From: Actinomycetes bacterium | Lineage (GTDB): Bacteria > Actinomycetota > CALGFH01 | Direction of reading: 5' to 3' | Assembly (NCBI GenBank): GCA_030152105.1 | Contig: JASLIH010000125.1 | Span: 1 to 7,373, forward strand | DNA: 7,373 bases | Shown here: positions 5,351-7,373 of the stretch, piece by piece | How positions within the stretch are numbered: position 1 is the first letter of the stretch | How the letters are laid out: every line of letters starts with the position of its first letter | Position numbers and translations under genes: made by a program | The notes under the pieces: model-generated | What the model was told of the DNA's origin: nothing | Databases searched by the model: none | What the model saw: the letters and a program-made list of their open reading frames with translations, nothing else

Positions 5351-6700
5351 TCAGGCGCCGGCGACGGTCATCTCGCCGATCAGGAGGCTGGAACCGCCGA
5401 TCGAGCCGGTGGTGAAGCGGAGGTCGGACCCGACGGCGTCGATCCCCTTGAGGATGTCGAGGAGGTGGGCGGCGACGGTGGCCTCCCGGACCGGCTCGGC
5501 CAGTTGGCCGTCGCGGAACAGCAGGCCGCTCACGCCGACCGAGAAATCGCCGGTGATGGGGTTGGCCCCGGAGTGGACGCCGGAGACGTCCTGGACGAGG
5601 AGGCCCTCGCCGGCTCGGGACAGCAGGCCGGCCTGGTCGAGGTCGCCGGGCTCCAGGAACAGGTTGTGGGCGGAGATCCCCGGGGTGCTCTTGAACGACC
5701 CGCGGCGGGCGTTGCCGGTGGAGTGGACCCCGCCGCCCTCCCTGGCCGCGCTGGCCGTGTTGTGGAGGAAGCACTGGAGCTTGCCGTCCTCGATCAGGAT
5801 CGTCCTGCCGGTCGGGACGCCCTCGCCGTCGAAGGGGGCGGCGCCCGGGCCGGCGACCAGGCGGCCGTCGTCGACCAGGCGCAGCCCGGCCGCGCCGACC
5901 TGCTGGCCGATCCGGTCGGCGAACAGGCTGCGCCGCTTCTGCACCTCCTCGGCCGACAGGCCGGCGAGCAGGACTCCGAGCAGGCTCGGGGCGACCATCC
6001 GGTCGAACACCACCGGGATCGTCCGGGTCGGCGGCTTGGTCGCGCCCAGCATGCGCACCGCCCGGTCGGCCGCCTCCCTGGCCACCGGGCCCGGGTCGAG
6101 GTCCTCAAGGGCCCGGGCGGCGTCGACCGCGTAGCCGATCTGGCTCTCGCCGTCCTCGGTGGCCAAGGCGACCGAGACGCACCAGGCGTGGGTGACCGCG
6201 AACGAGCCCGAGATCCCGAGCGACGAGGCGACCGCGACCTCGCCGACCACGTCGCCGTAGCGGGCCGACTCGACCTGGGTGACCTTGGGGTCGGCGGCCC
6301 GGGTGCGGGCCTCCAGGTCGAGGGCCAGGGCGACCTTGCGCTCGGGGTCGGTGTCGGCCAGGCGGGTGTCGAACAGGCCCTCAAGGGCCTGGTAGGCGCT
6401 CGCCTCGGGGAGCACGTTGCCCGGGTCCTCCCCTGACACCTCCAGGTTGGCCCTGGCCTCGGCCAGGCACTCGCGCAGGCCGTCGTCGGAGAGGTCGGCG
6501 GTGTAGGCGTAGCCGAGGCGGCCGTCGGCGACCACCCGCACCCCGACCCCGCTGGAGGAGGCGGAGGTGAGCCGCTCGACCTCGCCCTGGAAGGCGGTGA
6601 CCGAGGTCTCGGTGGTCAGCTCGGCGTAGGCCTCGACTCCCTCGCCACCGGTCGCCTCGGCGGCCAGCCGCTCCACGATCGCGTCCAGCTCGACGGTCAT
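5351..6700 (-). CDS. pmbA: TldE/PmbA, non-catalytic partner of the TldD/E metallopeptidase
   Basis: A 449-residue cytosolic subunit of the TldD/E heterodimer, which in Escherichia coli trims the microcin B17 leader and degrades unfolded peptides such as CcdA. Family blocks: an N-terminal FQGEVERLTSASSSGVGVRVV region (37-57), DGEGVPTGRTILIEDGKL (291-308), FLHNTASAAREG (311-322), STGNARRGSF (327-336), and DVSGVHSGANPITGDFSVGVSG (371-392), the family's GxHSGxNPxxGDFSVG signature. It lacks the HExxxH zinc motif, with VVFDRMVAPSLLGVLL (230-245) in the corresponding region, as expected for TldE rather than TldD. The C-terminal LLIGEMTVAGA parallels the TldD end RISQMTVGGTGG, showing common descent. 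The ATG overlaps the tldD stop as ATGA and has AGGAGG 6 bases upstream. Peptide substrate in this organism is unknown; the catalytic subunit is the neighbour. Identity firm. Confidence 0.93.
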   Translation of the reverse strand: MTVELDAIVERLAAEATGGEGVEAYAELTTETSVTAFQGEVERLTSASSSGVGVRVVADGRLGYAYTADLSDDGLRECLAEARANLEVSGEDPGNVLPEASAYQALEGLFDTRLADTDPERKVALALDLEARTRAADPKVTQVESARYGDVVGEVAVASSLGISGSFAVTHAWCVSVALATEDGESQIGYAVDAARALEDLDPGPVAREAADRAVRMLGATKPPTRTIPVVFDRMVAPSLLGVLLAGLSAEEVQKRRSLFADRIGQQVGAAGLRLVDDGRLVAGPGAAPFDGEGVPTGRTILIEDGKLQCFLHNTASAAREGGGVHSTGNARRGSFKSTPGISAHNLFLEPGDLDQAGLLSRAGEGLLVQDVSGVHSGANPITGDFSVGVSGLLFRDGQLAEPVREATVAAHLLDILKGIDAVGSDLRFTTGSIGGSSLLIGEMTVAGA

Positions 6701-7373
6701 GCCGTCCCTCCTGTGCCCCCGACGGTCATCTGGGAGATGCGCATGGTCGGGGCGCCGTTGCCGACCGGCACGCCCTGGCCCTCCTTGCCGCAGATCCCCT
6801 CCTTGACCGTGAAGTCGCTGCCGAGCGCGTCGACCGCGGCGATCACGCTCGGCCCGTCGCCGACCAGGTTGGCCCCGCGCACCGGCGTGGTCACCTCGCC
6901 ACCCTCGATCAGGTAGCCCTCGACCACCCCGAACACGAACTCGCCGGTGACCGGGTTGACCTGGCCGCCGCCGAGCGACTTGGCGTACAGCCCCCGCGGG
7001 GTCTGGCGGATGATCTCGTCGGGGTCGTCGTCGCCGGCCAGCACGTAGGTGTTGGTCATGCGTGGGATCGGCACGTCGGCGTAGGACTGGCGGCGACCGT
7101 TGCCGGACGCCGGCAGCCCCAGCTGCCGGGCCCGGATCAGGTCGGTCATGTAGTCGGTGCAGACCCCCCCGTCGAACAGGACGGTGCGCTGGGCCGGGGT
7201 GCCCTCGTCGTCGAAGGCGTACGAGCCCCAGGCACCCTCGACGGTGGCGTCGTCGACCCCGTTGAAGCGCTCGTCCCCGATCCGCTTGCCCTGCCTGCCG
7301 GTGTAGACCGACGCCTCCTTGGCGATCAGGTCGGCCTCCATGCCGTGGCCGGACGACTCGTGGAACAGCACCC
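6697..7373 (-). CDS. tldD: TldD, zinc-metallopeptidase subunit (3' part; 5' end off the window)
   Basis: The C-terminal 225 or so residues of TldD; the gene enters from the right edge and the real start is outside. The visible part begins almost at the zinc site, LFHESSGHGMEAD (at about 7368-7330), giving HExxxH and the downstream acidic residue. Further on are the conserved YMTDLIRARQLGLPASGNGRRQSYADVPIPRMTNTYV region, GGGQVNPVTGEFVFGV, and near the end EGICGKEGQGVPVGNGAPTMRISQMTVGG. The Cys of ICGKEG corresponds to the third zinc ligand (Cys454) described for E. coli TldD. TldD and TldE form a closed heterodimer that admits unfolded peptides. All catalytic residues expected in this part are present, so the enzyme looks active. 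The stop overlaps the tldE start. Identity is firm; the substrate is unknown. Confidence 0.93.
   Translation of the reverse strand, partial: VLFHESSGHGMEADLIAKEASVYTGRQGKRIGDERFNGVDDATVEGAWGSYAFDDEGTPAQRTVLFDGGVCTDYMTDLIRARQLGLPASGNGRRQSYADVPIPRMTNTYVLAGDDDPDEIIRQTPRGLYAKSLGGGQVNPVTGEFVFGVVEGYLIEGGEVTTPVRGANLVGDGPSVIAAVDALGSDFTVKEGICGKEGQGVPVGNGAPTMRISQMTVGGTGGTA
6707..6712 (-). promoter_or_regulatory. Ribosome binding site of tldE, inside tldD
   Basis: AGGAGG on the minus strand, 6 bases before the tldE ATG (6700-6698), lying within the last codons of tldD. Together with the ATGA overlap it points to balanced, coupled translation of the two subunits. Confidence 0.75.

Noticed and set aside
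5351..6700. Missing HExxxH in the PmbA/TldE protein, as a sign of an inactivated enzyme
   Set aside because: TldE normally lacks the zinc motif; TldD next door provides it.

Overview
The window is very GC-rich, gene-dense chromosomal DNA, most likely from a high-GC actinobacterium (Actinomycetota). This rests on the strong G/C bias at third codon positions, GTG starts, TANNNT-type -10 boxes set for leaderless transcripts, an acyl-CoA racemase close to mycobacterial Mcr, and an Hsd4A-like dehydrogenase. I cannot assign a genus. I see no IS element, phage gene, CRISPR array, tRNA or rRNA, and no clear sign of horizontal transfer. Most of it is housekeeping or metabolic sequence.

Left block, + strand (1-2474): the C-terminal end of a probable MinD/ParA-family ATPase; a small FmdB-type zinc-ribbon protein that appears to start as a leaderless message; a 180-base non-coding stretch with a tandem 12-bp repeat, a 10-bp palindrome and a GC hairpin; then mtnP (methylthioadenosine phosphorylase, methionine/purine salvage) and uppP (undecaprenyl-diphosphate phosphatase, cell-wall lipid carrier recycling). 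mtnP and uppP lie 18 bases apart and are probably co-transcribed.

Middle block (2518-4573): an SDR dehydrogenase of the MFE-2/Hsd4A type (- strand) and an alpha-methylacyl-CoA racemase (+ strand) diverge from a 43-base gap. Both plausibly serve beta-oxidation of 2-methyl-branched acyl-CoAs or sterol side chains. The gap holds one near-symmetric TACGATA that reads as a -10 box in both directions. This divergent pair is the most distinctive arrangement in the window.

Right block, - strand (4570-7373): tldD (3' part only; the gene runs off the right edge), tldE/pmbA and an alpha/beta hydrolase form a tight operon, with an ATGA overlap and then a 1-base gap. TldD carries the HExxxH zinc site and TldE lacks it, as expected for the heterodimeric TldD/E peptidase. 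The hydrolase meets the racemase tail to tail, with stop codons overlapping in a shared CTAG.

No unmistakably new system is visible. The points most worth a second look are the shared divergent promoter of the racemase/dehydrogenase pair, the mtnP leader region, the hydrolase tied to TldD/E, and a long charged loop insertion in UppP.
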